From Gammaproteobacteria bacterium (GTDB taxonomy: Bacteria; Pseudomonadota; Gammaproteobacteria; Enterobacterales; Neiellaceae), in contig JAFOOX010000022.1 of NCBI GenBank assembly GCA_017425245.1, forward strand, positions 1-64,000: a stretch of 64,000 nucleotides of DNA, written 5' to 3'. A program made the position numbers and the translations under genes. Positions within the stretch are counted from its first letter, which is position 1, and the number at the start of each line of letters is the position of its first letter. Below are positions 37,710-48,250 of this stretch, one piece after another. The notes under the pieces are model-generated. The model was given only the letters and a program-made list of their open reading frames with translations, ran no database searches and had not been told where the DNA came from.

Positions 37710-38987
37710 ATGCAGCCTATTGTCATCGGTATCAACCACACCACCGCGCCGGTAGCCCTGCGCGAACGGTTGGCCTTTGCCGATGATGAAGCGCCGGCGG
37801 TACTCGCCGCCCTGCTGCGCGAGCCCGAGGTGAGCGAGGCGGTGGTGCTCTCGACCTGTAACCGTACCGAATTTTATCTGCTGGCCGATCCCGCCTTTGG
37901 CGACCAGGCCTGCAGTTGGCTAGCCCGCTGGCGCCAGCTGGATGTAGCTCAACTGCAACCAGCGGTCTATTGCCATCAGGGTTTGGCGGCGGCCACCCAT
38001 CTAATGCGGGTCGCCTGTGGCCTGGATTCCATGGTGCTGGGCGAACCGCAGATCCTCGGTCAGGTCAAGCAGGCCTTTGCCGTTGCCCGTCGCCACAATG
38101 CGGTACGGGCCACCCTGCAGCGCCTGTTCCAGCAGAGTTTCACTGCCGCCAAACAGGTGCGTAGCGACACCCGCATCGGCGTGGCGGCGGTGTCGGTGGC
38201 CTATGCTGCGGTGCAGCTGGCGCGCCAGATCTTTCCCGCCCTGGCGCCGCTCAAGGTGCTGCTGATCGGCGCCGGTGAAACCTCGGAGCTGGTCGCCCGC
38301 CACCTGCATGAGCAGGGGGTGACCCGGCTGATGGTGGCCAACCGCACCTTCAGCCGTGGCGAGGAACTGGCCCGCCGTTTCGGTGGTGAGGCCCTGCTGC
38401 TGTCTGATCTGCCGCGCGCGCTGGAGCGCGCCGACATGGTGATCGCCTCCACTGCCAGCCCGCTGCCGGTGGTGGGGGTGGGAGCCGTTGAACGGGCGCT
38501 CAAACTGCGCAAGCGGCAGCCGATGTTGCTGGTTGATCTGGCGGTTCCCCGCGATATTGAGGCGCAAGTGACCGATCTCGACGATGCCTATCTCTACACC
38601 GTTGATGATCTGCAGTCGATCGTCGCCGACAATCTGGCCGGCCGTCAGCAGGCGGCAGAAGTGGCTGCGGCCATGGTCGATGAGCAGGCGGCCAATTTCT
38701 ATCGCTGGCTGGGGGCGCGCTCTGCCGCCCAGCCGATCAGTGGCTATCGCGATGAGGCCCTGCGTCTGCGCGATGCCGCGGTCGAGCGGGCGCTACGCCA
38801 GCTGGAAGGCGGTGAGAACAGCGAAGCCGTCGTACGCGAACTGGCCCTGCGCCTGACCAATCAACTGATCCATGCGCCGACCCGCGCCCTGCATGATGCG
38901 GCGGCCGGTGGCGACTGGCAGACCTTTGAACTGTTGCGCCGAACCCTGGCGTTCGGCAACCCCGTCAACGACACGGACCAGCCATGA
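37710..38987 (+). CDS. hemA: Glutamyl-tRNA reductase
   Basis: 425 aa. It reduces glutamyl-tRNA to glutamate-1-semialdehyde, the first step of C5 tetrapyrrole synthesis. The catalytic Cys lies in [14 protein letters not shown] (about residue 50), the NADPH domain has [20 protein letters not shown], and the dimerisation helix is at the C-terminus. The start overlaps none of lolB. The stop overlaps prfA by 4 bases (ATGA), suggesting coupling. Confidence 0.97.
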   Translation: MQPIVIGINHTTAPVALRERLAFADDEAPAVLAALLREPEVSEAVVLSTCNRTEFYLLADPAFGDQACSWLARWRQLDVAQLQPAVYCHQGLAAATHLMRVACGLDSMVLGEPQILGQVKQAFAVARRHNAVRATLQRLFQQSFTAAKQVRSDTRIGVAAVSVAYAAVQLARQIFPALAPLKVLLIGAGETSELVARHLHEQGVTRLMVANRTFSRGEELARRFGGEALLLSDLPRALERADMVIASTASPLPVVGVGAVERALKLRKRQPMLLVDLAVPRDIEAQVTDLDDAYLYTVDDLQSIVADNLAGRQQAAEVAAAMVDEQAANFYRWLGARSAAQPISGYRDEALRLRDAAVERALRQLEGGENSEAVVRELALRLTNQLIHAPTRALHDAAAGGDWQTFELLRRTLAFGNPVNDTDQP

Positions 38988-40075
38988 ACCCGACCATCGT
39001 GCGCAAGCTCGAGGCGCTCGCCGAGCGCCATCAGGAGCTGCAGGCGCTGCTTGCCGATCCTCAGACCATCAACGACAACGACCGATTTCGCAGCCTGTCG
39101 CGGGAGTATCACCAGCTGCAGGCAGTGGTGACCGCCTTTGCCGACTACCAGCAGGCCGAGCAGGATCTGGTCACCGCCAGTGAGCTGGCCAGCAGCGACG
39201 ATGCCGAACTGCGGGAACTGGCCGAAGAGGAGCTGCGCAGTGGCAAAGAGCGGCTGGCAGAGCTGACCCATGAGGTGCAGCTGCTGCTGATCCCTAAAGA
39301 TCCGCGCGACGACAACAGCGTCTTTCTCGAAGTGCGTGCCGGCACCGGTGGTGATGAAGCGGCGATCTTCGCCGGCGATCTATTCCGCATGTACAGCCGC
39401 TATGCCGAAACCCGGCGCTGGCGGGTCGAGGTGATCTCGGCCAGCGATGGCGAACACGGCGGCTATAAAGAGGTGATCGCGCTGGTCAGCGGCAGCGGCG
39501 TTTACGGCCGGCTTAAGTTTGAATCGGGTGGCCATCGGGTGCAGCGGGTGCCGGCCACCGAATCTCAGGGGCGGATCCACACCTCGGCCTGCACTGTGGC
39601 GGTGATGCCGGAGATCCCGGAAGCTGAAGCCATTGCCATCAATCCGGCCGATCTGCGGGTGGATACCTATCGCGCCTCGGGCGCCGGTGGCCAGCATGTC
39701 AACCGTACTGAGTCGGCGATCCGCATCACCCACATTCCCACCGGCATTGTGGTTGAGTGTCAGGAGGAGCGCTCCCAGCACAAGAACCGCGCCAAGGCCA
39801 TGAGTGTGCTGGCCGCCCGCATTCAGGCGGCCGAGGATGAGAAGCGCCAGCGTGAGCAGTCCGATACCCGCCGTTCGCTGGTGGGTAGTGGCGACCGTTC
39901 CGAGCGCATTCGCACCTACAACTTCCCCCAGGGGCGGGTCACCGATCACCGCGTCAACCTCACCCTCTATCGCCTCAGCGAGGTGATTGCCGGCGATTTG
40001 GATGCCCTCATCGATCCGCTGTTGCATGAGCATCAGGCCGAGCAGCTGGCGGCATTGGCCGAGCAGAATGGCTAA
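38984..40075 (+). CDS. prfA: Peptide chain release factor 1
   Basis: 363 aa. RF1 terminates at UAA and UAG. The codon-recognition tripeptide PAT lies in [14 protein letters not shown] (about residue 187), and the catalytic GGQ loop is [18 protein letters not shown] (about 235). The length is normal. It is followed immediately by prmC, which methylates the GGQ glutamine. Confidence 0.98.
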   Translation: MNPTIVRKLEALAERHQELQALLADPQTINDNDRFRSLSREYHQLQAVVTAFADYQQAEQDLVTASELASSDDAELRELAEEELRSGKERLAELTHEVQLLLIPKDPRDDNSVFLEVRAGTGGDEAAIFAGDLFRMYSRYAETRRWRVEVISASDGEHGGYKEVIALVSGSGVYGRLKFESGGHRVQRVPATESQGRIHTSACTVAVMPEIPEAEAIAINPADLRVDTYRASGAGGQHVNRTESAIRITHIPTGIVVECQEERSQHKNRAKAMSVLAARIQAAEDEKRQREQSDTRRSLVGSGDRSERIRTYNFPQGRVTDHRVNLTLYRLSEVIAGDLDALIDPLLHEHQAEQLAALAEQNG

Positions 40076-40078
40076 GTG

Positions 40079-40927
40079 ATGACGCTGCCTACCATTGATG
40101 CGGCGCTGCACTGGGCTAACGGCCAACTGACCGCCAGCGATAGCCCGCGGCTGGATGGCCAGGTGTTGCTCTGTCATCAGTTGCAGCGGCCGCGCAGCTA
40201 CCTGTTTGCCTATGGCGACCGGCTGCTGTCTGCCTCTGACTGGCAGGGCTTTCAGCAGCTGGTGGCGGCCCGCGCTGACGGCCAGCCAGTGGCTTATCTG
40301 GTGGGGGAGCGCGAGTTTTGGTCACTACCGCTCAAGGTCAGTGATGCCACCCTGATCCCGCGGCCGGATACCGAAGTGCTGGTGGCCCATGCTTTGAGCT
40401 TGTCGCTGGCTGCCCAGTCCCGGGTGGCCGATCTGGGCACTGGCAGTGGGGCGATTGCTCTTGCGCTGGCCAGCGAGCGCCCCCTGTGGCAGCTGTGGGC
40501 CAGTGATCGTTCGCCTGAGGCACTGGCGGTGGCCGAAGCCAATGCCGTTCGGCTGGCGTTGACCAACGTCCAGTTCTGCTGCGGCGACTGGTATCAGCCG
40601 CTGCCAGCAGCGGCCTTGCCGCTTCAGCTGATCATCAGCAACCCACCCTATCTGGCGGCGGTTGATCCTCATCTGGGGGAGGGCGATCTGCGCTTTGAAC
40701 CGGCGACCGCGCTGGTGGCCGGCGACGATGGTCTGGCCGATCTGCGGTTGTTGATCGAGCAGGCCTATCGCTATCTTGAGCCCGCTGGCTATCTGCTGCT
40801 GGAACATGGCGCTACCCAAGGGCCGGCGGTCGCTGCGCTGATGGCGATGGCGGGTTTTAGCGCCGAACCGGTGCTGGATCTGGCCGGCCACTGGCGGGCC
40901 AGCTGCGGCCGCCTGACGCTGCGCTAA
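40079..40927 (+). CDS. prmC: Release factor glutamine methyltransferase
   Basis: 282 aa from the ATG at 40079 (a GTG at 40076 is also in frame, directly after the prfA stop). The SAM-binding motif is VADLGTGSGAIALALASERP and the active-site NPPY is in IISNPPYLAAVDPHL. It methylates Gln in the GGQ motif of RF1 and RF2. The hemA-prfA-prmC order is standard. Confidence 0.97.
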   Translation: MTLPTIDAALHWANGQLTASDSPRLDGQVLLCHQLQRPRSYLFAYGDRLLSASDWQGFQQLVAARADGQPVAYLVGEREFWSLPLKVSDATLIPRPDTEVLVAHALSLSLAAQSRVADLGTGSGAIALALASERPLWQLWASDRSPEALAVAEANAVRLALTNVQFCCGDWYQPLPAAALPLQLIISNPPYLAAVDPHLGEGDLRFEPATALVAGDDGLADLRLLIEQAYRYLEPAGYLLLEHGATQGPAVAALMAMAGFSAEPVLDLAGHWRASCGRLTLR

Positions 40928-41028
40928 GGCGCCGCCGCGTCAATTTGGCACTCACCTCACACCCCGTTGTTCAGCCTTTGCTACTGTTAGCTGCGTAGTG
41001 TGCATTACCGTCACCCCATGGAGCTGGC

Positions 41029-42573
41029 ATGGACGATACCCTGATGTTCGCCGCTGAAGACAGTACAAGCGATCAGCGCCTCGGCAGCTGGAAGCTAATG
41101 ATCGTCGACGATGAGCCAGAGGTGCATGCCGTCACCCGGCTAGCGTTGGCCGATCTGCGCTTTCAGGGCAAGCCCCTGAGTTTCATCTCTGCCTACAGCG
41201 GCGCGGAGGCGCGTCAGCTGATCCTGGAGCACCCCGATACCGCTATCGTCCTGCTGGATGTGGTAATGGAAAGCGATGACGCTGGCTTGCAGGTGGCGCG
41301 TTTCATCCGTGAACAGGCCGCCAACAGCTTTAGCCGCATCATTCTGCGCACCGGCCAGCCAGGGCAGGCGCCTGAGCGCCAGGTGATCCTTGATTACGAC
41401 ATCAACGACTACAAAGCCAAAACCGAGCTGACCGCCACCAAGCTGTTTACTGCCATCATTGCCGCGCTGCGAGCCTATCGCGACATCATGCTGCTGGAAC
41501 GCCATCGCCAGGGGCTAGAGAAGATTATCCGCGCTGCCGCAGAGCTCTTTACCACCCACAAGCTTGAGCCTTTCATCAAGGGGTTGTTGCAGCAGCTGGC
41601 ATCTGTAGTTGGGGGCAGTGATGAGGCGCTTTATGTCACCTCATTGGTGGCATCCGACCCCGGCCATGCCGATCTGGACCATCTGGTGGTGCTGGCAGGC
41701 GGTGGCGAGTACCGCAATGCCGAAGGCAAGCCGGTGACCGAGGTACTGAGCGACGAGCAGCGGCGTGATGTGCTGCGGGCGATGCGTGAGCAGAGCGTGG
41801 TCTATGGTGAACGTTACGTGGTCGCTTGGTGTCCCGGTAACCATGTGGCGGGTTCGCTACTGTTGCTGTCGGGTATTGACCAGCCGCTAACAGCGCCGGA
41901 GCAGTCGCTGATTGAGTTATTCGCCAAAAATGTGCAGATGGCCTGGGAAAACCTGCAGCTCAATCAGGAGCTGGAAAACACCCAGAAGGAGCTGGTGATG
42001 CGGCTGGCCGAGGCGGTCGAGAGCCGCTCGCGCGAGGTGGGGCAGCACGTCAAACGGGTGGCTGAGTACAGCCGGCTGTTGGGGCTGGCAGCCGGGCTAT
42101 CAGAAGACGAAGCGGAGCTGCTCAAGCTGGCGTCGCCGCTGCATGATCTGGGCAAGATCGCCATCCCCGATCAGGTACTGCTCAAACCCGGCCGGTTGTC
42201 GCCGGCCGAGCGGCGGGTGATGGAAGAGCATGTGCAGATCGGCCATGATCTGCTGGCCGACTCCAACCGGCCGATCCTGCGTGCGGGCAGTATTGTCGCC
42301 CGCGAACACCATGAACACTGGGACGGCCAGGGCTACCCGGACGCCAAGCAGGGGGAAGCAATCCATATCTTCGGCCGCATCACGGCGCTGGCTGATGTCT
42401 TCGATGCACTACTCAGTTCCCGCGTATACAAGGAAGCGTGGACGCTAGAGCAGACGGTTGCTTACATCAATGAGCAGGCCGGCCACCAGTTTGATCCGCA
42501 GCTGGTGCAGATATTCAACGCGAATCTTGATAAATTGCTGGCCGTTTTCAACCAGTATCCTGACCACAGCTGA
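41029..42573 (+). CDS. Response regulator with DUF3369 and HD-GYP c-di-GMP phosphodiesterase domains
   Basis: 514 aa. The receiver domain (about 20-155) has acidic Asp27-Asp28 and phosphoacceptor Asp77 (TAIVLLDVVMES). The middle DUF3369-type region (about 165-310) follows. A complete HD-GYP domain (about 325-505) has His340, HD at 372-373 (LHDLGKIAIPD), His401, the HH pair at 427-428 and GYP at 435-437 (HHEHWDGQGYP). All metal ligands look intact, so c-di-GMP hydrolysis is expected. No histidine kinase is adjacent. It is inserted between prmC and sirB2, with a 100-base gap before it, so it probably has its own promoter. Confidence 0.92.
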   Translation: MDDTLMFAAEDSTSDQRLGSWKLMIVDDEPEVHAVTRLALADLRFQGKPLSFISAYSGAEARQLILEHPDTAIVLLDVVMESDDAGLQVARFIREQAANSFSRIILRTGQPGQAPERQVILDYDINDYKAKTELTATKLFTAIIAALRAYRDIMLLERHRQGLEKIIRAAAELFTTHKLEPFIKGLLQQLASVVGGSDEALYVTSLVASDPGHADLDHLVVLAGGGEYRNAEGKPVTEVLSDEQRRDVLRAMREQSVVYGERYVVAWCPGNHVAGSLLLLSGIDQPLTAPEQSLIELFAKNVQMAWENLQLNQELENTQKELVMRLAEAVESRSREVGQHVKRVAEYSRLLGLAAGLSEDEAELLKLASPLHDLGKIAIPDQVLLKPGRLSPAERRVMEEHVQIGHDLLADSNRPILRAGSIVAREHHEHWDGQGYPDAKQGEAIHIFGRITALADVFDALLSSRVYKEAWTLEQTVAYINEQAGHQFDPQLVQIFNANLDKLLAVFNQYPDHS

Positions 42574-42626
42574 GCGGCACTGCGCCGCCAGGCGGCAGGC
42601 TGCTGTTGCCGCCTGGGAGCTGTCGC

Positions 42627-42995
42627 GTGGCCTATTATCTGCCGCTCAAACATCTGCATATCACCGTTGCCTTCATTAGCCTGGGGTTACTGGCACTGCG
42701 CTTTTTGCTGCTTGAATGGCGTGGCCGCTATCCGCGCCTGCTCAAGGTGCTGCCCCATATCAACGACACCATCCTGGCCACTCTCGGCGTGATCCTGGCG
42801 GTGATGCTTCATTACGACCCGGCCAACCATCCCTGGCTGTGGCAAAAAATGCTGTTACTGTTGCTCTATATCGGCGCTGGCGCCTTCGCCATGAAGAGCC
42901 GTGGCCCGGTGGCCCGTCGCGCCGGTTTTGCCGTGGCCCTGGTGTTGTTTGGGCTGATGTATATGCTGGCGCGCACCAAGGCATCGCTGCTGTGA
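42627..42995 (+). CDS. sirB2: SirB2-family membrane protein
   Basis: 122 aa from the GTG at 42627 (GGGAG 7 bases upstream). Four transmembrane segments cover most of the protein. HLHITVAFISLGLLALRFLL and LKVLPHINDTILATLGVILA are typical of the family. The function is undefined, though it is often encoded with prmC and kdsA. Its stop overlaps the GTG of the next gene (GTGA). Confidence 0.9.
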   Translation: MAYYLPLKHLHITVAFISLGLLALRFLLLEWRGRYPRLLKVLPHINDTILATLGVILAVMLHYDPANHPWLWQKMLLLLLYIGAGAFAMKSRGPVARRAGFAVALVLFGLMYMLARTKASLL

Positions 42996-43810
42996 CCGAA
43001 CGACAGGTTGAGATGGCGATGGACGCGGAGAGCGAGTCGCCGCTGTGGCAGTCGGGCAGTGGCGGCCTGCTGTGGGCGCAGATGCTCGATATCTCCAGCC
43101 GGGTCAAAGGGCAGTTCACGGCACTGGATGCGTTGTCGGCTACCTTCAGCGACCTTTATTGGTTGAGCCAGCAAGCGGGCAGTGCCGTCGACCGGTTGCA
43201 GGCGCTGCTGGCCCGGCGTCATGCGCGCCCTGCCGCTCGCACCCTGCTCGACAATCTGCTGCCGGAAGCGTTGGCCACCGGTAGCGGTGGTTCATCACTG
43301 GGAGTCGCCATTTGGGCCGCCGCGCTGGCTGAACAGGCGGCCATTGATTGTTATCCGTTGCTACTGGCGGGCAATTTGCTGCTGGTGGTGGAAGAGCGTG
43401 GCGACAGCCATCTGCTTGAACCGGTCAGTGGCCAGCGCTGTGATCAGCGCCAGCTGGATGCCATGGTCAGGGTCAGTCGTGGCGACTGGCAGCGCTGGAA
43501 GCCATCGCTGCTGCACCGGCCCAACGAGGCAGAAGTGCTCAGCCGTTGGCTGCTGGAGTTGCGGGCGCTGCTGATTGCCCATGAGCAATGGGATGAAGCG
43601 CTGGTGGTGACGAGCGAGCAGTTGCGGCGTCAACCCGATGATCTCTACGCCCGCCGTGATCGCGGCTTTGTGCTCGATCAGCTGGATTGCGGCGAGCTGG
43701 CCCGGCTCGACTTTGAGCGCTTCGTCAAAGAATGCCCTGATGATCCCTCGATTCCGCTGCTGCGCCAGCGGTTGCAGGAGCTGGCGGGCGAACAACTGGT
43801 GCGTCACTAA
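42992..43810 (+). CDS. sirB1: SirB1/YchA-family protein (transglutaminase-like and TPR)
   Basis: 272 aa from the GTG at 42992, which overlaps the sirB2 stop by 4 bases; an ATG at 43013 is the alternative. A transglutaminase-like N-terminal part includes GSSLGVAIWAAALAEQAAID. The C-terminal TPR-like part (QLRRQPDDLYARRDRGFVLD, then LDCGELARLDFERFVKECPD) matches the layout of E. coli YchA. The function is unknown. The stop overlaps the next gene's start by one base. Confidence 0.88.
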   Translation: MTERQVEMAMDAESESPLWQSGSGGLLWAQMLDISSRVKGQFTALDALSATFSDLYWLSQQAGSAVDRLQALLARRHARPAARTLLDNLLPEALATGSGGSSLGVAIWAAALAEQAAIDCYPLLLAGNLLLVVEERGDSHLLEPVSGQRCDQRQLDAMVRVSRGDWQRWKPSLLHRPNEAEVLSRWLLELRALLIAHEQWDEALVVTSEQLRRQPDDLYARRDRGFVLDQLDCGELARLDFERFVKECPDDPSIPLLRQRLQELAGEQLVRH

Positions 43811-45054
43811 TGGCAACTAACGCTCTCATCACCAATGACGCTGTGGTACTCGGCCTGCTGGCCGTCACCCTCGGTGTCATCTTCGCCACCACTCACAGCC
43901 AAGCCCTGTTTTGGCGCCGGTTCTATGCTGTGGTGCCAGCGCTGCTGCTCTGTTACTTCATTCCCGGCCTCTATAACAGCGTCGGCCTGATTGACGGTGA
44001 GCACTCCCAGCTCTATCCGGTATTTAGCCGCTATCTGCTACCGGCCTGTCTGGTGCTGTTCACCCTGGCCATCGATCTACCGGCGATCCTCAAACTCGGC
44101 CCCAAGGTGCTGGTGATGTTTCTCACCGGCACCGCCTCGGTGATCATCGGCGCTCCGCTGGCCTTGTGGCTGGTACTGAGTTTTGCGCCGCAGATTCTGG
44201 GTAGCGATGCCGACCAGCTGTGGCGTGGCTTGACCGCCATTGCCGGTTCCTGGATCGGTGGCGGAGCCAATCAGGCGGCAATGAAAGAGGTGTTTGCGGT
44301 ACCGGATAACCTGTTCGCCAAGATGGTCACTGTTGATGTGCTGGTGGCCAACATCTGGATGGCCGTGCTGTTGGTGCTGGCGGCCCGGGCGCCGCAGCTG
44401 GATGCCAAGCGGGGCGCCGACACCCGCTCGCTGGAGCTGCTCAAGCAGCAGATGACGGCTGAGGCCGAAGCCAGCGCTCGCCCGGTCACCCAATACGATC
44501 TGATCCTGCTGGCGGCGCTGGCATTGGGGGCTACCGGCCTCTCTCACCTGCTGGCCCAGCCGCTGGTGGCGCTCTTTGGCCAGTGGCCATGGGCGGTACG
44601 GCTGTCGCTCGATTCCAGCTTTTTCTGGATTGTGGTGCTCGCCACCAGCTTTGGCCTGCTGCTCAGCTTCAGCCGGGCCCGCCAGCTGGAAGGAGCAGGC
44701 GCGTCCAAACTGGGCTCGCTGCTGCTCTACCTGCTGGTGGCCAGCATCGGCATGAAGATCGATATACGGGCGCTGCTCGATGTCCCCGGTTACTTCGTGG
44801 TTGGTCTGCTGTGGATGAGTTTTCACGCGGCCGCCATGCTGCTGATGGCCAAGCTGCTCAAGGCGCCGCTGTTTTACATGGCGGTGGGTAGTCAGGCCAA
44901 CATTGGTGGCGCTGCCTCGGCACCGGTGGTGGCGGCAGCCTTTCATCCGGCGCTGGCGCCGGTGGGGGTGGTACTGGCCGTGCTCGGCTATGCGCTCGGC
45001 ACCTATGGCGGCTGGATCGCCGGCCAGATGATGCGGCTGGCCAGCGGCCAATAA
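43810..45054 (+). CDS. DUF819 family (YjcL-like) membrane protein
   Basis: 414-aa integral membrane protein with about ten to twelve helices. Two repeated Gly-rich, helix-breaking segments (AIAGSWIGGGANQAAMKEVF near residue 140 and GSQANIGGAASAPVVAAAFH near 360) resemble inverted-repeat transporter crossover points. The family has no firm substrate. It is translationally linked to sirB1 (one-base overlap) and precedes kdsA, an insertion into the usual sirB1-kdsA pair. Confidence 0.88.
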   Translation: MATNALITNDAVVLGLLAVTLGVIFATTHSQALFWRRFYAVVPALLLCYFIPGLYNSVGLIDGEHSQLYPVFSRYLLPACLVLFTLAIDLPAILKLGPKVLVMFLTGTASVIIGAPLALWLVLSFAPQILGSDADQLWRGLTAIAGSWIGGGANQAAMKEVFAVPDNLFAKMVTVDVLVANIWMAVLLVLAARAPQLDAKRGADTRSLELLKQQMTAEAEASARPVTQYDLILLAALALGATGLSHLLAQPLVALFGQWPWAVRLSLDSSFFWIVVLATSFGLLLSFSRARQLEGAGASKLGSLLLYLLVASIGMKIDIRALLDVPGYFVVGLLWMSFHAAAMLLMAKLLKAPLFYMAVGSQANIGGAASAPVVAAAFHPALAPVGVVLAVLGYALGTYGGWIAGQMMRLASGQ

Positions 45055-45942
<888 letters not shown>

Positions 45943-45945
45943 GCC

Positions 45946-46854
45946 ATGAGCCGTCGCCTGCCGCCGCTTAACGCCCTGCGCACCTTTGAGGTGGCCGCGC
46001 GCCACCTCAGTTTTACTGACGCGGCGCGTGAGCTGTTTGTCACCCAGGCGGCGGTCAGCCACCAGATCAAGGCGTTAGAGCAGTTTCTCGGCATCCGCCT
46101 GTTCCGCCGTGCCCATCGCCGGTTGCTGCTGACTGAAGCGGGTCAGCAGTATTTTCGCGAACTGCGGCCGCTGTTTGAGCAGCTGCATGAAGTGACCGAA
46201 AAGCTGCTGAGCAAGCGCGCCTCGGGTACCCTGACGGTCTCTTTGACTCCCAGTTTCGCCATCTCCTGGCTGGTGCCTCGGTTGTCGGAATTTGCCGCCC
46301 GCCACCCCGAGATCGATGTGCGCATCAAGGCGGTGGATCGCGAAGAAGACCACCTCGATCAGGATGTGGATGTTGCTTTTTTTTATGGCCGCGGCCGCTG
46401 GCCGGGGCTGATTGCCCAGCAGCTGCATGCCGAATACCGCATTCCGGTCTGCTCGCCAGCGTTGGCGCTGCAGTTGCGTGAGCCAGACGACTTGCGTACC
46501 CAGACCCTGCTGCATGATGGCTCGCGTCAGGACTGGAAGCGCTGGCTGCGCCAGGCCGGATCACGTCAGGTCAACGCCGATGCCGGGCCGGTGTTCAGCC
46601 ATTCAACCTTGGCCCAGCAGGCAGCGATTCTGGGGCAGGGGGTGGCCTTGGGTCACTCCACGCTGGCTAAGCCGGATCTGGAAGCGGGGCGGCTGGTCTG
46701 CCCGTTCAAGCAGGCGCTGCTGTCGCGTAACGCCTACCATCTGGTCTACAGCGAGGATGAGCGCGAGAACGGCAAGATCCAGGCATTTCGCGACTGGGTG
46801 GTCGAGAAAGTCAGCGCCGATGAACGGGCGCCTTACTCTATTGAGGATCATTGA
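45946..46854 (+). CDS. gcvA: LysR-type regulator, GcvA-like
   Basis: 302 aa. An N-terminal winged HTH (LPPLNALRTFEVAARHLSFT, then AARELFVTQAAVSHQIKALE) with the GcvA subgroup start is followed by a type-2 periplasmic-binding effector domain. In E. coli GcvA controls the glycine cleavage genes with GcvR and GcvB. The gcvA-ygdD-rlmM order seen here is the E. coli order, which supports the name. Confidence 0.9.
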   Translation: MSRRLPPLNALRTFEVAARHLSFTDAARELFVTQAAVSHQIKALEQFLGIRLFRRAHRRLLLTEAGQQYFRELRPLFEQLHEVTEKLLSKRASGTLTVSLTPSFAISWLVPRLSEFAARHPEIDVRIKAVDREEDHLDQDVDVAFFYGRGRWPGLIAQQLHAEYRIPVCSPALALQLREPDDLRTQTLLHDGSRQDWKRWLRQAGSRQVNADAGPVFSHSTLAQQAAILGQGVALGHSTLAKPDLEAGRLVCPFKQALLSRNAYHLVYSEDERENGKIQAFRDWVVEKVSADERAPYSIEDH

Positions 46855-47204
46855 TGAAGGTTCGTTGGGCGGCCATTGCCGCCATCCTTGGGGCCTTGGC
46901 GGTGCTCACCGGGGCTTTTGGCAGCCACGGCCTGCGTCACTATGACGAGGCGGTGCGCCACACTTGGGAGATCGCCGCCCGCTATCACAGCTATCACGTC
47001 CTCGCCCTGTTTGGCTGGGGGCTGTCCGGCCGTGGTGGCTGGCCGGCATGGCTGTGGCTGGCCGGTATCCTGTTGTTCAGCGGCAGCCTCTATGGGTTGG
47101 CGCTGACCGGCTTCAAGCCACTGGCGTGGGTTACGCCGGTGGGTGGTTCATTATGGGTTGTCGCCTGGTTGGCGGCAGCGGGGGTGTTATGGCGCAGCCG
47201 TTGA
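46854..47204 (+). CDS. ygdD: DUF423 membrane protein (YgdD)
   Basis: 116 aa starting at the ATG overlapping the gcvA stop by one base, with GAGGA 6 bases upstream. Four hydrophobic segments and the family motif FGSHGLRHYDEAVRHTWEIA are seen, followed by YHSYHVLALF. The function is unknown. It overlaps rlmM by 16 bases. Confidence 0.92.
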   Translation: MKVRWAAIAAILGALAVLTGAFGSHGLRHYDEAVRHTWEIAARYHSYHVLALFGWGLSGRGGWPAWLWLAGILLFSGSLYGLALTGFKPLAWVTPVGGSLWVVAWLAAAGVLWRSR

Positions 47205-48250
47205 GTTATCTGGTCTATTGCCGCACCGGCTTCGAGCGTGAGGCCGTCGCCGAGCTGGGCGAAGCCTGTGCCGAGCTGGGGCTGAATGGCTATGGTCAGG
47301 CCCAGCCCAACAGTGGCTATGCCCGTTTTGTACTGACCGATATCGATCAGCGTCCCTTCGGCCTGCTTCATCTGCTGCCGTGGCAAAAGCTGATCTTCGC
47401 TCGCCAGCTGATGCTGATCATCGCCGATCTGCAGTTGCCAGAGCAGGACCGGGTGAGCGAAGTGGTGGCCAATCTGCCGGGCGACCTGCGGCTGGCTGAG
47501 GTGCGGGTGGAACACTCTGACAGCGATCATGGACGCGAACTGGCTGCGCTCTGTCGCGGCCTGCAAAAGCCGCTGGAACAGTCACTGCGCGATCGTCGTC
47601 AGCTGCGAGAGGGCGAGGGTTTAACCCTGCACCTGCTGCTCACCAGTGGTCGCAGCGGCATGCTCGGGATCAGCCACCCGCTCAATGCATCGGCGCATGT
47701 TAATGGCATTATCCGGCTGCGTTTTCCCAAACAGGCGCCGAGCCGCTCAACCCTCAAGCTGGATGAAGCCTTCCTCACCCTGCTGACCGAGCAGGAGCGT
47801 CAGCGTTATCTTAAGCCGGGGATGAGCGCCGTGGATCTGGGGGCGGCGCCGGGCGGCTGGAGTTACCAGCTGGTGCGCCGCGGCATTACGGTGACGGCCA
47901 TCGACAATGGCGCCATCGATCCCGCCCTCATGGCCAGCGGTATGGTCGAGCATCTGCGCGTCGATGGCTTTACTTACGAACCGCGCAAGCGGGTTGACTG
48001 GCTGGTGTGTGACATGATCGACCAACCCCATCGGGTCGCCCAGCGCATGGCCGTGTGGTTCAGCCGTCATTGGGCGGATCATCTGATCTTCAATCTCAAA
48101 CTGCCGATGAAAAAGCGGCGGGATGAAGTACAGCGCTGTTTGGCGCTGGTAGAGAAGGCGGCGGTTAGCTCGTCGCTTAACTGTGAGCTGCGGGCCCGGC
48201 AGCTCTATCACGATCGTGACGAGGTGACGGTCTATCTGGGACGGCGTTAA
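47189..48250 (+). CDS. rlmM: 23S rRNA C2498 2'-O-ribose methyltransferase
   Basis: 353 aa from the ATG at 47189. An N-terminal THUMP-like RNA-binding half is followed by the Rossmann methyltransferase domain with SAM motif AVDLGAAPGGWSYQLVRRG (about residue 215). K-D-K-E type catalytic residues are in context (VDWLVCDMIDQPHRVAQRMA, NLKLPMKKRRDEVQ). The start overlaps ygdD by 16 bases. The stop overlaps the stop of the minus-strand gene at 48247. Confidence 0.95.
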   Translation: MAQPLSYLVYCRTGFEREAVAELGEACAELGLNGYGQAQPNSGYARFVLTDIDQRPFGLLHLLPWQKLIFARQLMLIIADLQLPEQDRVSEVVANLPGDLRLAEVRVEHSDSDHGRELAALCRGLQKPLEQSLRDRRQLREGEGLTLHLLLTSGRSGMLGISHPLNASAHVNGIIRLRFPKQAPSRSTLKLDEAFLTLLTEQERQRYLKPGMSAVDLGAAPGGWSYQLVRRGITVTAIDNGAIDPALMASGMVEHLRVDGFTYEPRKRVDWLVCDMIDQPHRVAQRMAVWFSRHWADHLIFNLKLPMKKRRDEVQRCLALVEKAAVSSSLNCELRARQLYHDRDEVTVYLGRR

